Counted from the first letter of the stretch, positions 46,561-59,730 are shown. The stretch is 64,000 bases of DNA from Buddleja alternifolia (GCA_019426215.1 CM033393.1:26104591-26168590), one strand, 5' to 3'. A program made the numbers and translations. Notes: a model not told the origin generated them from the sequence alone.

Positions 46561-48392
46561 AGTATGCGAATATATATATATATATATATATAAGGAAAGG
46601 TTTCATTTTGCCCCCTGGAACTTATCACTAGACTGAAGATTAGCCCTTCATCTTTCAATAAAATCGCTTTACTCCCCCTTTGTTTGGGAAATATACTAAA
46701 ATCCTATTAAATATATTTTGAGGCAATGTCACTTATGATCTATCATGTTTAATGTCAAAATCATTTTAGTCCTTCATGAGTAAATTATGACTTTATCATC
46801 CTTAGCGTATAAATTTTGTTCTCTTAAGTTCTTTTAGACATATTTACTCTTACATTTAGTGCATGATCACCTTTAAGGGTAAAAATGTACAAAAAGCCTT
46901 TAAAGATATTAAAGTAAGTATAAAGGACTAAAATGACAATATCCCATCTATTTTATATTCAAACAACTTATGAAAATTCCTCTACTTTATAACCAACGCC
47001 CTCCCTGTCTACTAACTTTGCAATCAAACACGTAACTGTTAATGTCAATAATTGCCTGAATGATTCTCGAATTCTTAGATTAAAAATTAATCAATTATTT
47101 TTTTATAGAAATTTTTTGTTTTTTCATTTTTAAATAGATAGATCGTGTGATACGAATTTTAATTTTTAAAGATAAATACTTAAATATTCATTACTATTTT
47201 TATTCAAACATGTTAATTATCTTAGAAGTACTTTTTAAAATTTTACGAAAAATTATATTTGGAATTAAAACTTTAATTAATAAAATTGTCAATTAAAAAC
47301 TCTAAATCAAAGATTTTATAAAATAAATAAAACTGATTAGTCCTTACTCTAAAAGGTTAAGGGTGATCCAGTTTCAAAAATTATGAACTCGACATGTTGA
47401 GATATTCATTAATGAAAAGTGGGTGAGCTAAAAAATTTTAGATTAAATTTTTTTTTATGAGTCTTTCTTGATGTAAGATATTTTGAAGATTTTTTACAAT
47501 AATTTTTCGTTATTGTTTTTCAATTAGTATATCATTCTTAAAAGTCTATATGATTTGTCAGTTTTTTCTTGATGTAAAAAAAGGGTAATTTGCACTTTGA
47601 ACGAAATCAGGTTAATTGCCTTTGCAGCGTAGAAAAGAAAACATAGTAGTTCGCATCCTCAAATAACGTTTAGTTTTAGTAAAATGCGCCACGTTCTTTT
47701 CAAGCCAAATTTGCAGACTTACCGAGGAGCAAAAACGTTTTTCAAGTCCTGAACTTGTAAGTTTATGAGAATTTACCAAATAGTAAAACGAGTAAAAACA
47801 AATATGCCAAACAGAGCAAAATCGATAGAGAAGAAAGGGCAAGGGTTTAAAGAGGTTTGAAAATTCACATCCAATAATTCTACTTTTCTTCAAAAGAAAA
47901 AATAATTAAATCGAATTGCGCTGGAAATTGCGAGATTCACATGAACTTTCATGCTACATCGAACATGGGTGTCAATCTCCCATATGTAAAATGAACTTTG
48001 TTTTTTCAATTTTTGATTCGAGTAAAAGAATAAAATTGATTCTGTTGCATTTCAAAACTAAACTCGTTGATCTATTCTTCTAACTATATACATCTATCAT
48101 GAAAGATATTAACCATGCTAATTAAAATAATAATCTAAATTTCAATGCAATTCTCATTTTTTAGAGTAATAATATTGGATTATATTAAGGATTGTGGTGT
48201 ACGTTTTTATCCTCATTAATTACAATAGTGAATTCCTACACATTTTAATGGTGATAGGAGACTTTAAGAATATATACTTTGATTGATTTACCTAAACTTT
48301 TGCATGAAAGAATGGAGAACTTATAAAAGATAAACAAATGTGACCAATACAGGTATTGGGCATTGGTGCAGCAGCATTTCAACTCTTTAACG
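46561..48392. other. Intergenic sequence upstream of NOP58
   Basis: Starts with a (TA)n run at 46571-46592. Then comes CCCCCTGGAACTT...ACTCCCCC sequence (46600-46690) that resembles the end of a degenerate TIR element, and further AT-rich sequence. The minus-strand frame at 47612-47893 has no recognisable domain and I do not call it. Confidence 0.4.
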
Positions 48393-48635
48393 CTTTGTTT
48401 GTTTCAAGGATTTTAGTGAAGAAAAGAAAAGGAAAGGATAAGGAAAAAAAATTTGTTTTCCACCATTTTCCTCATCAAGTGGTAATGAAAGGGAATTGGC
48501 ACAAATTAACATTAAGTTTTCTCACTCATTTTCTTTTCCTTTTCCTTTTCTCTTGTAACCAAACAAAAAAAATTAGTTTTCCTTCCATTTCCTTTTCCTT
48601 TTTCTTTCCTTGTTAAATTCTTTGAACCAAACAAG
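48393..48635. mobile_element. Inverted-repeat MITE-like element
   Basis: CTTTGTTTGTTTCAAGGATT at left and, inverted, CTTGTTTGGTTCAAAGAATT at right, each followed by GGAAAGGA-type purine sequence. The whole 243 bp can fold back on itself. No convincing target duplication was found, so the superfamily is left open. Confidence 0.6.
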
Positions 48636-48800
48636 TTGCAAGAGAATTCATCTTATAGAAATTCCAAAATGTTGCTCTACTTCTTCTCTTGTTTCTCCTA
48701 TATACGCAACAAGACAAAGGCCATCTACATCATCAATGGAGACTTCTGACATTGAAGTGTGAAACTCATGAAGTATTTCTCTACCATCTCAATCCCCTAC

Positions 48801-49452
48801 TAGGTCTGTCAATGGGTAGACAAGACCCAGACTCCCAGACCCAAAATAAATTTGGGTCTAGACCCAGACCCAAACATTAAACTAGACCCAACTCAGATCC
48901 AAAATTAAAACCTAAGCCCAAGGCCCAAGCCCAACCCACATTTAATGCAATTGATATCTATCTATATATATATATATATATAATATAATATTTATATATA
49001 TAATATAATATTTAATATACTATTTTGTAAATTAAATAAAAAAAAGAAAAGGAAAAAGAAAAAAAAAAGGGGGTGGGGAACAACGCATCGTCTTCCCCAC
49101 CCCCACATACACACACGCACAACAACACACACACACGCACAGTAATACACACACACACAGAGTAATACACACACACACACACACATAGCACACACACACA
49201 CGCACAACAATACACGCACACACGCATAGTAATACACACACACACACAAATATATATATATATATAGATATATAACCGATGGAATCTATAAAGGCTCTGC
49301 ACAAAATCCAAACTTTTTGCAATTGAAATAAGACTGGGATGCAATTCAACAATTTGTGAGCAGATTGGGTCTAGGTCTAGACCCAAAACCTTGGGTCTTG
49401 ATCTAGACCCAAAACTTTGGGTCTGGGTAAGACCTGCCCATTGCCAGGCCTA
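48801..49452. mobile_element. hAT-N2: non-autonomous hAT element with microsatellites
   Basis: Ends are TAGGTCTGTCAATGGGTAGA and, inverted, TAGGCCTGGCAATGGGCAGG. The octamers TCCCCTAC (48793-48800) and TCCCCGAC (49453-49460) agree at 7 of 8 bases. Subterminal regions repeat GGGTCTAGACCC and AGACCCAGACCC. The middle holds (TA)n at about 48961-48982, a (CA)n-rich stretch at 49108-49248, and (TA)n again. Frames here are repeat translations. Confidence 0.88.
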
Positions 49453-49460
49453 TCCCCGAC

Positions 49461-49772
49461 ATGCACTATAGTTTCACAATGATATAACTATAAAGTATGA
49501 AGACTATGTCCTCCCATCTATAGTTCTATTTATTTCATCATTTCGATTTAATATAATTGTTATATCATATTCTCTTCATGTTATCTGTTTCACAATTTTG
49601 AATCTCATATATTTAATATTGCATATCTCATAAGTTTTGTTATTTTTTGCCTCTTCAAGAATTTTCTTAATGCCCTTGCTTTGTTATTGCCAAAAATCAA
49701 GTTTGTTTATTAATTTTTCCCATTTTCCTCTCACTCTACTCAAGTTTTATTTTTTCTTTGGGCAAAATAGGT
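49461..49772. other. Intergenic sequence
   Basis: AT-rich, no gene or element recognised, up to the Gypsy-type LARD insertion site. Confidence 0.4.
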
Positions 49773-50321
49773 TGATGTGTGTGGGTTTCACACCAATAAG
49801 AATATTTGACATATGATATAAAAATATGATATAGAACACGAGATTAAATATAAAGAACAAGAGATTTACGTGGTTCGGTCTAATGAAGACCTACGTCCAC
49901 GAATGTAAAGTTGTTGCTTGGTCTTTCATCCTCATAGGGGGTATTTATACAAGATTTTGATGGGTAGACTAAAATGGTAAGTCAACTATGCCTAAAATAC
50001 ATAAGCTAATAAGAATAAACCATGATCCTTCCTTCTTGAGCTATATCTTTTATGGTATAAATAGTGATTCTGCTGACATGATCTCCGCATATTCGTATAT
50101 GGAAAGTATATCCCTTGATTGATTCTTGTCTGATCTCGTTCTCAGGTTTACCTTATATAGTATGATCCACCTGTGCAGGTCAGGGTTGGGCGAACTTCCA
50201 GCTGAACATATTTGAATAGAATGTCTTCTAGAAGGATCCGAGTCCATGATGTCATTGGGCTTAGGACCATAAAGTATTTATTTAGTTAGCTTGGCCCAAA
50301 GATTATTTTCCACTCACATCA
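49773..50321 (-). repeat. LARD 3' LTR
   Basis: Plus-strand reading runs TGATGTGTGTGGG to CTCACATCA. It matches 60956-61495 with scattered differences and a few short indels. On the minus strand a purine tract (AATTGGAGGGACTTAT) precedes it. Confidence 0.92.
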
Positions 50322-51358
50322 ATAAGTCCCTCCAATTCTAAAGTTTGACGTAGTCAAGCTGTAAGAGTTGAAAAGAAACAAGTGTTCTGGGCCAAGCTGC
50401 CAAAATTGCATAGCTGCCTCAGCTCGTAGCCACTTGAGCTACGAAGCTAAGACAAACCTTCCTCTCCAGATAGATCCAAGAAATCGTAACCGTTGATTGA
50501 CTTTTCTGTACTCCACTTCTTCTTTGAGTGTTCAAAACTCCACTCTTCAAGAAAACTTCAAATGATATGTTTGATTAGTCGTGGCGATGGTCCGCCAGTC
50601 GCCTTAGTGTTGGATCTACTTAATATCCTAGAGGTGAATTCTCCCTATTCTTCATGTTGGTCCTCCTGCAGGTCTGCAACCACAAGTGGTGTCGACTATA
50701 GTAACTTCTCTTGCTTATCCAGGTCGTGCAGTTCCAGGTAGTTCATCCTTTTGGAGTGATCTCCTGACCACCTCTGGCATCATTTTCTCCAGCTTTGGAT
50801 GTTCAGGGACGGGTTCATCAGGTCTCTACTTGCTTTCTTCGAACCCTGCAAACCTCCATAGCTCGGGTAATCGTGTCTATGATCCTTTTTAGTTGATCCA
50901 TGATCAACTTTGATATATGTTGTGGAGAAAATTCTTTCTTTGAGTGCCGATATTACAAAGTTACTTTTATCATTATGATCACGGGTGTGACCTCTCCAAC
51001 TACGCCCGAGAATCCTTCATCTGCAGGCCCGGTCATCCTTCCTGTAGTTGACCAGCACGTTGTTGCCTCACCTGGGCAGCCTGTTGCTAAGGCTACCCTT
51101 CCTGATTTAGCTAATTTTATTCTTTTCTTTTGTTTGCAAAGTAATTTTCCTTCCTTCATAAATTGTGCTTTTGAACAAGAGTGTGTACTTCTCTCTCCTG
51201 CTTTCTCCTTCTCTTCACCTGCCTAGGTTGGGGTGCCCAACATCCCAGATCATTTTCATCATCCAAGTCTAGTTGCTCTATCTGTAGTTGATCAGCCTGT
51301 GGTAGCTATGGCTACCCAATATGCAGCTGTGGAAAATCTACTTTCGGATGGTGCTAAC
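50322..51358 (-). other. LARD 3' internal region
   Basis: No pol domain. Plus-strand frames at 50900-51226 and 51233-51505 are Pro/Val/Ala-rich, with a repeated VVDQ(H/P)VV sequence, but show no domain. They lie antisense to the element. It ends at the Copia-D LTR. Confidence 0.45.
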
Positions 51359-53447
51359 TGTTGGGATCGGTACAACCCCCGGGGGATATCGGCTTCAAAA
51401 ATTAAAGCGGAATCCCCGAAATTAGGGCAAGGTCGACATGGTACCATCGGATTCAAAACTATCCTAGGAGAAAGTTTACTCGTGTTTACTTCTTGTAGAC
51501 CTTAAGCAGCAACGTCTTTTTAAGTTACTCCCCGCTACAGTCTTTGAATTGATTTGCCCTAGCGCCCCAAGCATTGCGCCTCTGAGATGTATCCACACCC
51601 TAGCTCATACCCTCAATTATCTCCACCAGTGCTAAAAAGGAGAATATCGAATCTTGGCTTTTAAGAAAAAGCGTTTGGAATTATTTAAGTGTTTTTCGCA
51701 CTCAACACATGAGTTTGAAGAAATAATGTGAAAGAAAATTTGGGAGAGAATAATAGAAAAAGTATTTCTTTAAAAACTTATTTTCTCTTGTATCAAAAAT
51801 CACAAATCACTTTTTCATTAGTTATTTTAAAAGAGGTGGGAACACATATGTATAGAGTCCACCTAGGGTTAAAAACCCTACACTATACACACCCCTCACT
51901 CCCTAAAAATTAGGGAGGAGGCGTGTGGGTATACTATATATATTTCCTTTTTCTTTTATCCTCTCTCCTTATTTAGTTAGACTCTTTCCAACTAACTAGA
52001 TATTATCATATCTAATAATATCCTAGCATATATTAAATAGAATCCTTCCATATCCAATTACTTATTTACTTTAACTAATTAAGGATTCTACCAAATATAT
52101 TTATAGGATACTAATTAATATATATATATATATATATATATTTTACAAACTTGGTGAGCAAGATAAATATTTCCACCAAATCCACATACATCAATACACA
52201 CGCCCACACGCGCACTTGTGTATGTATATATATATATATATTATTTTATTGTCTTTCTTCTCATTAATTAATTAGTCCTTCTCAATTTAATATTATAATA
52301 TTAAATTACAGGACCATTAATTCACTAATTAATTCTTTTTCCTTGATTAATTAAATCTAATTAATTAATCCCACCATTAATTCACATAGAATTAAATAGC
52401 CAATAGGTACTACACTAAGTTATGTGTGTGACCCCTCAGACTCGTTGTCAAGCTAGCAATAAGTCCCCATAGGCTAGATTAATTATTCTCAATAATTAAC
52501 TAGACCTTGAATTAATTTCACCAAATTAATCCAAGGCACCTATTGGTCATGGTTCGATGTCTAGCAACGTCGCCACGACTACCTAGATGTCAACGATGAA
52601 AAGCAAAAACCTATCCGAGTTTACGATCGTCATGTGAGTAGAATCCCTTCATCATTTTCCTGTCTATGGTCTAGGGTATGGCGACGGTTGAACCCTAATA
52701 ACCTCAGAAACTATAACTGTGTTGCGACAGCTAATGATCCAGTCTTCTAATCCCGGATCACCAATCCCTCTCAAAAGACAACCACTTTGATCAAAGGCTT
52801 TTAACGATCATTTAGATTCTCGCAACAGCATAGGAAATACTGGGTACTCATGACCCTGGATGAATCCCTCTCGGACTGCCATTTGTTCCGCTGCACTACC
52901 AGACTATACCCAACATAAACGCCGTATAACTCTCCTAGAATGCACATGCATATCAAAGTAGAGTGGGTAGTGCCCTTTCCAAATGACATCTTAGGTCGAA
53001 GGATTAATCTAACAGTACGAAACACAAAGACTCCATGTTCGACAGCACCAAATTGGAGTCCTTAAGCGGGGCCGTTCAATTCCATAATCCAGTATGAATC
53101 TTCATACATGTATTGCCATAAAAGCTATCGACAATGAAACGTGTCGACCTCTTGGAAGAGTTACATTCATGAACAAGTCTTGACGATGCCAGTGATATCC
53201 CACATCTCACAGCCTCTATGACTTGGAACAATATTTAGTATTACGGTACCATTCCATATATTTTACCTGACCGCTCTCCTAACTATATGTAATCCATGGG
53301 ATCTTTATCTATACTAACACTAGTTATAACAATAAAGAAGCATACCATAAAAAAAAGTTCAATATATTTAAAACAAGACTGTCATAGTATTATATTTAAG
53401 ATGGCAGAGCCCAAAACAATTGGCTCACTGAGCACCTAACACTATCA
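51359..53447 (-). repeat. Copia-D 3' LTR
   Basis: Plus-strand reading TGTTGGGATCGG to CTAACACTATCA, about 2.09 kb. It may end at 53441 (CTAACA) instead. The polypurine tract CAAGTGGGAGAT (minus strand) follows at 53459-53448. The LTR contains (TA)n near 52115-52140 and 52222-52242. Confidence 0.82.
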
Positions 53448-53459
53448 ATCTCCCACTTG

Positions 53460-55100
53460 CCCTAGAGCCAGTTGCCCTTGTACTTTAGTCCATCATTTCT
53501 AGATGTTTTTCAAGCACACTTTGACTCTGAGCTTTGGTGAATGGGTCTGCTACGTTTTTCGTCTAGTCGACACGTTCCACCTAAACGTCTCATCTTTCCA
53601 CTATCTCTCTGACGAGATGATATTGTCTAAGAATATGTTTGGATCTTTGGTGAGACCTAGGCTCTTTCGATAGAGCTATATTTTCATTGTTATCACAGTA
53701 CAGAAGTACTAGTTAACGATGGAGGGAACTACCTCCAATTCATGGACAAAGTTCCTCATTCAAACAGCTTCCTTTGCCGCTTTAGCAACAGTTATATACT
53801 CAGCTTTCGTGGTGGAGTCAGTCGTTGTCTCCTACTTGGAGCTCTTCCAGCTTACAACTCCTCCATTCAGTATAAACGCATATCCAAATATCGATTTAAG
53901 ACCGTCTAAGTTCGACTGAAAACTAGAATCCGTGTAGCATTCTAGTTCCAATTTTCCTTCGCCGTATACCAGAAAAAGATCTTGAGTACGCCTCAAGTAC
54001 TTTAGGATCGTTTTCACGGCAGTCCAGTGGTCTTCCCCTGGATTCGAATGGAACTAGCTTGCCACACTAAGTGCATAAGCCATATCCGGTCTATAACATA
54101 GCATAGCATACATAATGCTACCTATTGCCGAAGCATAGGGAATCCTTGACATTCTTTCTCTTTCTTCAGGTGTCCTACGGGACATTGATTTAGTAAGAGG
54201 GATTCCATGCCTAGCTGGAATAAATCCTTTCTTAGAATCTCCCATGCTGAATCTATTCAAAATTCATGCTATGTACTTAGATTGGGAGAGTCCTAGCAAT
54301 CTACTTTCCCTTTCACGGTATATCTTCATACCAAGAACATAGGATGCTTCTCCTATATCTTTCATTGAAAATTGGGTCGACAACCAACCTTTCGTTGATT
54401 GTAACATTCCTACATCATTTTCAATGAAAAGAATGTCATCAACATAGAGTATCAAAAAGCTTATGGCTCTTCCACTAACTTTCTTGTACACTCATGGTTC
54501 AAAACCATTTTTGATGTAGCCATGTTCTTTTACAGCTTCATCAAATCTCAAATTCCAGCTTCGGGAAGCTTGCTGCAAGCCATAAATGGATCTTTACAAC
54601 TTGCACATCTTGTGCTCGCTCCCACGATGTGAAGCCCTCCGGCTGTTCCATGTAGATTTCCTAATCAATGTTTCCATTGAGAAAAGCTGTTTTCACATCC
54701 ATCTGCCAAATCTCATAATTGAGATAGGCAGATATAGTCAATAGAATCCTAATTGACTTGGTCATCGCCACTGGCGAAAAAGTTTCCTCATAGTTAATTC
54801 CTTACCTTTGAGTATAACCCTTCACCACTAAGCGAGCCTTAAAGGTGGTAACCTCTCCATCTACTCCTAACTTGAGTTTGTATACCCACTTGCAACCAAT
54901 GGCCTTAATGCCCGGTGGTGGATCTACCAAGGTCCAAACCTTGTTGGAGTACATGGATTCAATTTCAGATTCCATGGCTTCAGACCATTTTCCCGAATCA
55001 TTGTCAGACATTGCCTTGTCATAAGACGTTGGATCTTCATCCAATACGAGGTTTTCCTTTTTGATTTTCAGCAAAAGGCCATAGTACCTCTCAGGTTATC
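53460..55100 (-). pseudogene. Copia-D reverse transcriptase and RNase H
   Basis: From 55074 leftward: KWSEAMESEIESM, VWTLVDPPPG, GCKWVYKLKL and FKARLVVKGY. Then the active site LYVDDILFIEN (YVDD at 54434-54445), WLSTQFSMKDIGEASYVLG, PYASAIGSIMYAM and the RNase H part CYTDSSFQSNLDG and GGVVSWKSSK at 53832-54017. Several stops and frameshifts split it into at least five frames. It is a clear pseudogene of a copia RT-RNase H. Confidence 0.88.
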
Positions 55101-56220
55101 TCGGGATCCTTTCGAATCTCCTTGGAGGTGGAATTTGTGTACTTACGGTTTGTGGTTCATTTTGCTCTTCATTCACTACCAGTGGTGTTTGTGACTCTTG
55201 AGTTTCCTACTATCACTCTATCTATGCTCCCACTGAAGAGTTGCTTCTTAGGAACATTGCGTTCCTTGAAACAATTACCTTTTGTTCCAAGGTATGATAA
55301 AAGTAGTTTCCACTGGACTCCTTAGAGTAACCCACAAACCTACATAAGACAAATCTTGAATCTAACTAATCTCCCACTAGCTGCTTGACATGAGCAGCAC
55401 ACCCCATACTCTTTGGTATTTGTATGAGGGTGGTTTGCCATGCCACATCTTATATGGCACTTCAGGAACACTTTTTGACGGTAATCTATTCAATAGATAA
55501 GCCGCCATCTCCAGGGCAGCCCCAAAAGTACGTAGGTAAATCTGTGGACAACATCATCGATTGAACCATGTCCATCAATGTGCGGTTTCTCCGCTCAGAC
55601 ACAGCATTTAATTGTGGCGTTCGAGGAGGCGTCCATTGAGAGAGAATCCCATTCTCTTTCAAATAATCCAAGAACTCACCGGACAAGTATTCTCCTCCTC
55701 GATCAGATCAAATAATTTTAATACTTTTACCAGTTTGTTTCTCTACTTCATTTCTGAATTATTTGAACTTATCAAAGGCCTCAGACTTGTATTTAATAAG
55801 ATACAAATAACCATACCTAGAATAATCGTCGGTAAAGGTTATGAAGTAAGAAAAGTTCCCTAATGCATTAACACTGAGTGGTCCACGCACATCTGTGTGA
55901 ACTAGCTCAAGTAAATCCTTGGCACGCTCCATTTAACCTCCAAATGGTGACTTTGTCATTTTACCTTTCAGACAAAATTCACAAGTCGGTAGTTTCTCTT
56001 CTTCGTTAAGCTCGAGGAAACTTGACAACTTGTGAATTCTATCCTTAGATGCATGACCAAGTCTCGCATGCCATATTTGTGCATTAATTGGATCATTAGA
56101 TTTACGCTTTCCCGTGTTTATTGGTTGAACAACAAGAGAATTAGTATATGGGTAAACATATAGGTTGTTATGCATACATGCTTGAGCCACTCCATCTATC
56201 CGACTTTTCCCAACTTTTTT
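55101..56220 (-). pseudogene. Copia-D integrase
   Basis: The 55933-56190 frame holds the pre-integrase zinc region: WHARLGHASKDRIHKL and CEFCLKGKMTKSPFGG. The 55486-55686 frame holds TPQLNAVSERRNRTLMDM, the integrase Glu motif. Between them the core is broken by stops. Reading upstream of 56190, the frame is continuous with the 13-codon repeat array, without protease or zinc knuckle in between. Confidence 0.85.
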
Positions 56221-56243
56221 CCTTATTTGTTGAGCATAAACCG

Positions 56244-56602
56244 CTTCAGCTATTACCGTCCTTTGCGGAGCAGCCTTAGTCGCTTCAACAATTATCGTCC
56301 TTTGTTGAGCAGCTTTAGCCGCTTCAACTATTGTCGTCCTTTGCTGAGCAGCCTAAGTCGCTTCAGCTATTACAGTCCTTTGCTGAGCAGCTTTAACCGC
56401 TTCAGCTATCACCGTCTTTTGCTGAGCAACCTAAGCCGCATCAACTATTATCGTCCTTTGCTGAGCAGCCTTAGCCGCTTCAGCTATTGCCGTCCTTTGC
56501 TGAGCAGCCTTAGCCGCTTTAGCTATTACTGCCCTTTGCTGAGCAGCCTTAGCCGCTTTAGCTTTTCAACTTTTTCCAACCTTTGCTGGGCAGCCTTAGC
56601 TG
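56244..56602 (-). repeat. 39 bp tandem repeat encoding a 13-residue Ala/Gln-rich unit
   Basis: Nine units start every 39 bp (56244, 56283, 56322, 56361, 56400, 56439, 56478, 56517, 56556). The last is diverged. On the minus strand each codes about AKAAQQRTVIAEA, which would be helical. Two units have TAG for the Lys codon. It probably belongs to the start of the LARD's gag-like frame, whose possible ATG lies at 60538 beyond the hAT insertion. The plus-strand frame over this region is an antisense shadow. Confidence 0.8.
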
Positions 56603-57512
56603 CTCCAGTTATTACCACACTTGCCGCAAGTAGGGGTGGGTGTTCAATTTGGGTTGTTCAGACCCCCGAACCGACCCAGTCGAATTTGGCTTATTCGGGT
56701 AAAAATTGGGCTCGGGTTTATACTGAACTTGAACTCCAGAAATCAGTTCGGTATCGGGTTTGAGTTTTTATTTTGTTCAGGGAATTTGGGGCCCGAAATA
56801 GCCGAATTAAAAAAAATAAAAATAAATAATTAGTCAAAATATTAAGTCAATAGTCAACACTCAAAACCCTTAATTCATTTTCCCCTCTGCCTCTCACCTC
56901 ACTCACGCAAAATCTCACATCTCTGCCTCCCTCAATCACCTCTCTGCCTCACCACTCACCAGTCACCGTCGACCACTGCCGTCACCAGTCACCGCCGAGT
57001 CGCCGACCACCACCGCTAACTGTCACGTCGGAACCGGAGGTCTGCCAGTCATTGACCAAACAAGGTTTGTCCTTTCGATTTTTCCCCTTCCGAATCTGAT
57101 TTGTGTTGAGGTTCGTGCTTAGATAGTTATATTTGAGTTAAATGTAGTTATGTAAAGAGATTGAATGGGATTATTCAGATTTTGTAAAAAGATTGTTCCT
57201 GTTTTGATAGTTCCTGTTTAGATAGTTCCTGTTTTGTACTGAGATTGTTCAGATTTTTTTTATATAACACTAATTAGTGAAAATCTGAACAATCTCATTC
57301 AAAATGCAGGATAGAAACATTAATGAATGTTAGAGAAAAATAAGCATTAAGGTATGGCAGAATGCAATAAAAATTGGTCAAGGGTTTTCATGCACTATCC
57401 CAATTTTTATACTTAGATAGTTAGATTTTAACGAATTCGATAAGGTTCCTGCTGATTTCTTTCAATAAAAACATTTTTTTATGCTTCTAATTAATTTTTT
57501 TCTCTCTTGTAG

Positions 57513-59730
57513 ATGTCGGATTCAGAATCACAATAATGTGGTGAGTTTGGAGGTCAATTTTTTCATTATTCACCCAACTTAGTTGATGAGCAATGCCAAA
57601 ATGTGGGGGCACATCCTAAGGAGGTTAGTAGTGAGAATGTAAATGTAAATGATGTTGAGAACAATGAGGAGGTTGAGGGAGAAGAAGATAATTTACCCAC
57701 ATCTAAAAAAGGTAAAAAAACATAAAATGAGTGTGAGGTTGACATTTTGGCAACATTATGTCAAATTTTATTGCCAAATTGATAAGATTCAAAAGGCTAG
57801 GTTCAAATATTGTAAGAGGGAACTTAAAGCCGACCCAAAATCCCAAGGAACTAGTTCACTAAAAACTCACTATAATTGTTGTAAGAAAGATCCCCTGATC
57901 CAAAAATTGATGCCAATCAAACTTAATTGACTTTTGAAACAAATGCTCAAGGTGGTAAAAATGGCAATCTTGTTAAATGGGTATTTAATCAAGATAAAGT
58001 TTCAGAGGCTTTGTCAGAGATGTTGATTTTAGATGAACTTCCATTTAGGACAATTGAGTTGATTGGTTTTAAGCGCTTTGTAGCTGCTGCACGTTCTAAT
58101 TTTATAATTCCTTCATGTAGAACAACAACCAAAGATATTTATAATATCTACGCGATGGAAAAGGTAAATTTGAAAGGTTTTATTAAATAGCATGCTCAAA
58201 GGATTTGCATCACCACAGACACATGAATATCTATTCAACATGTGAACTATACGTGTCTTACTGCTCATTTTATTGATGATAATTGGATCTTGCCCAAAAA
58301 AATCTTCACTTTTTGTCCAATTACTGATCATAAGAGTAAAGAAATAGGTAGAGGTGTTGAGAAATTCTTACTTGATTGGGGTGTTGAGAAGGTTTTCACT
58401 GTCACTGTTGATAATGCAACTTCAAATGATGGGGTGATTGTTTATTTCAAAAAAAGTTTGAAAATTGGGGCCACAATATTTTAGATGGAAGATATGTGCA
58501 CATGAGGTGTGTTGCATATATAGTTAATCTTGTTGTTCAGGATGGATTGAAGGGGAAAGATGAACATGAGGCCATTTCTTGTATTAGAGGGGCCATTAGG
58601 TACATTAAAAATTTTCCGACTAGGTACAAAAGATTTAAAGAGTGTACTGAATTTGCAAAGGTGAAAACAAGAAGTTGTTATCTCTTGATGTACCTACTAG
58701 GTAAAATTCTACCTACTTGATGTTGGACTCTGCTTTGTGCCTTAGGAGAGCATTCGATGAGTATGAAGATTCGGAGGTTGCTTATACAACAGATCTTTAC
58801 AAGAAGCCATTTTCTGGGGTGCCGATTGATTATGAATAGGTAGAGCTCTTCTTGAAATTCCTAGAGCACTTTTAACTACTCACTTTGCATAGTTCAGGTT
58901 CATTACATATTACCTCTAATCTTGTCTTTTATGAAATAAGTGAGGTAAGCTTGCTTCTTTGGGATTTGTTGAATAGTGATGACTTTGAATTAAGTGAGAT
59001 GGTAAGAAAAATGAAAAATAATATGAAAAATTTGGGGGTCAATTGAAAAGATGAATATGGTTTTATATTATGCTGCGATTCTTGATCCATGTCAAAAATT
59101 GGAGTTCATTGAGTTTACTTTTAATAAGATGTATGGTGATGATATTGGAAAGAGTGACTCAATGAAAGACCAAGCGAAAAATGGTCTTTTTGAGTTGTTT
59201 AATGATTATAAGTCGAGACACAGTCATACAATTCAAGGAACTTCAAGAAGCTCTAGTACATCATCTAGTCATGTTTCTTCATCATCCTCCTCTCCAACTG
59301 GGATTTCTAAGGATCGTTTAACCCGTGTACATGGTGATACTATGATGACTCCTAAAGTTTCTTTACAACAAGAGTTTAGAATATATAAGAATGGTGCGAA
59401 ACGTGACCATGTAAAGTTGATGTTCGAAAAATATTTGGGCGAGGAAGTTGAGGAAGATGCTAGAGAAAGATTTGATTTGCTAAACTGGTGGAAAGTAAAC
59501 AGTCAAAGGTTCTCAATCCTCTCGAAGATGGCTCGTGATCTTTTAGCAATTCTTGTCTCCACAGTTGCTTCAGAATCTTCATGTAGCACGAGTGGTCGAG
59601 TTCTAGATACATTTAAGAGTTCTTTTTCTCCTAAAATAGTTAAAGCCCTTATTTGTGCTCAAGATTGACTTCGTATGAATTCCAAGCCAATAAGTGTGGA
59701 GGAGGACTTGCGTGAAGTTGAAATATTTTA
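57513..59730 (+). pseudogene. hAT transposase (BED finger, RNase H-like core, dimerisation domain)
   Basis: The ATG at 57513 follows TCTCTTGTAG, a splice acceptor, so a 5' UTR intron is likely. An acidic N-terminus leads to a BED finger (SVRLTFWQHYVKF, ARFKYCKREL) in which the first zinc Cys of the CxxC pair is Phe. The core follows in pieces: ELPFRTIELIGFKRF, DWGVEKVFTVTVDNATSND, MRCVAYIVNLVVQDGL. A Ser-rich linker precedes the hAT dimerisation domain (FDLLNWWKVNSQRFSILSKM, then LAILVSTVASESSCSTSGR). Stops occur after SDSESQ, near 57927, 58188 and 59666. Transposase would cut and paste the element in the nucleus; this one is dead. Confidence 0.9.

Larger units (their letters stand above)
51359..56243 (-). 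mobile_element. Copia-D: 5'-deleted Ty1/copia element
   Basis: A complete 3' LTR and polypurine tract are followed, in minus-strand reverse order, by RNase H, RT, integrase and the pre-integrase zinc region. Gag, protease and the 5' LTR are absent. At about 56190-56243 the sequence passes directly into the 13-codon repeats of the surrounding LARD, so a deletion removed the element's 5' end. Homologous to Copia-A and Copia-B. Confidence 0.85.

Noticed and set aside
47612..47893. 93-aa minus-strand frame
   Set aside because: No domain, AT-rich, no splice or promoter context.
48992..49386. Three overlapping Cys/Val-rich frames
   Set aside because: Translations of CA repeats inside hAT-N2.
56170..56763. 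197-aa plus-strand repeat protein
   Set aside because: Antisense of the 39 bp repeats. It runs across the repeat/hAT boundary, so it cannot be an old gene.
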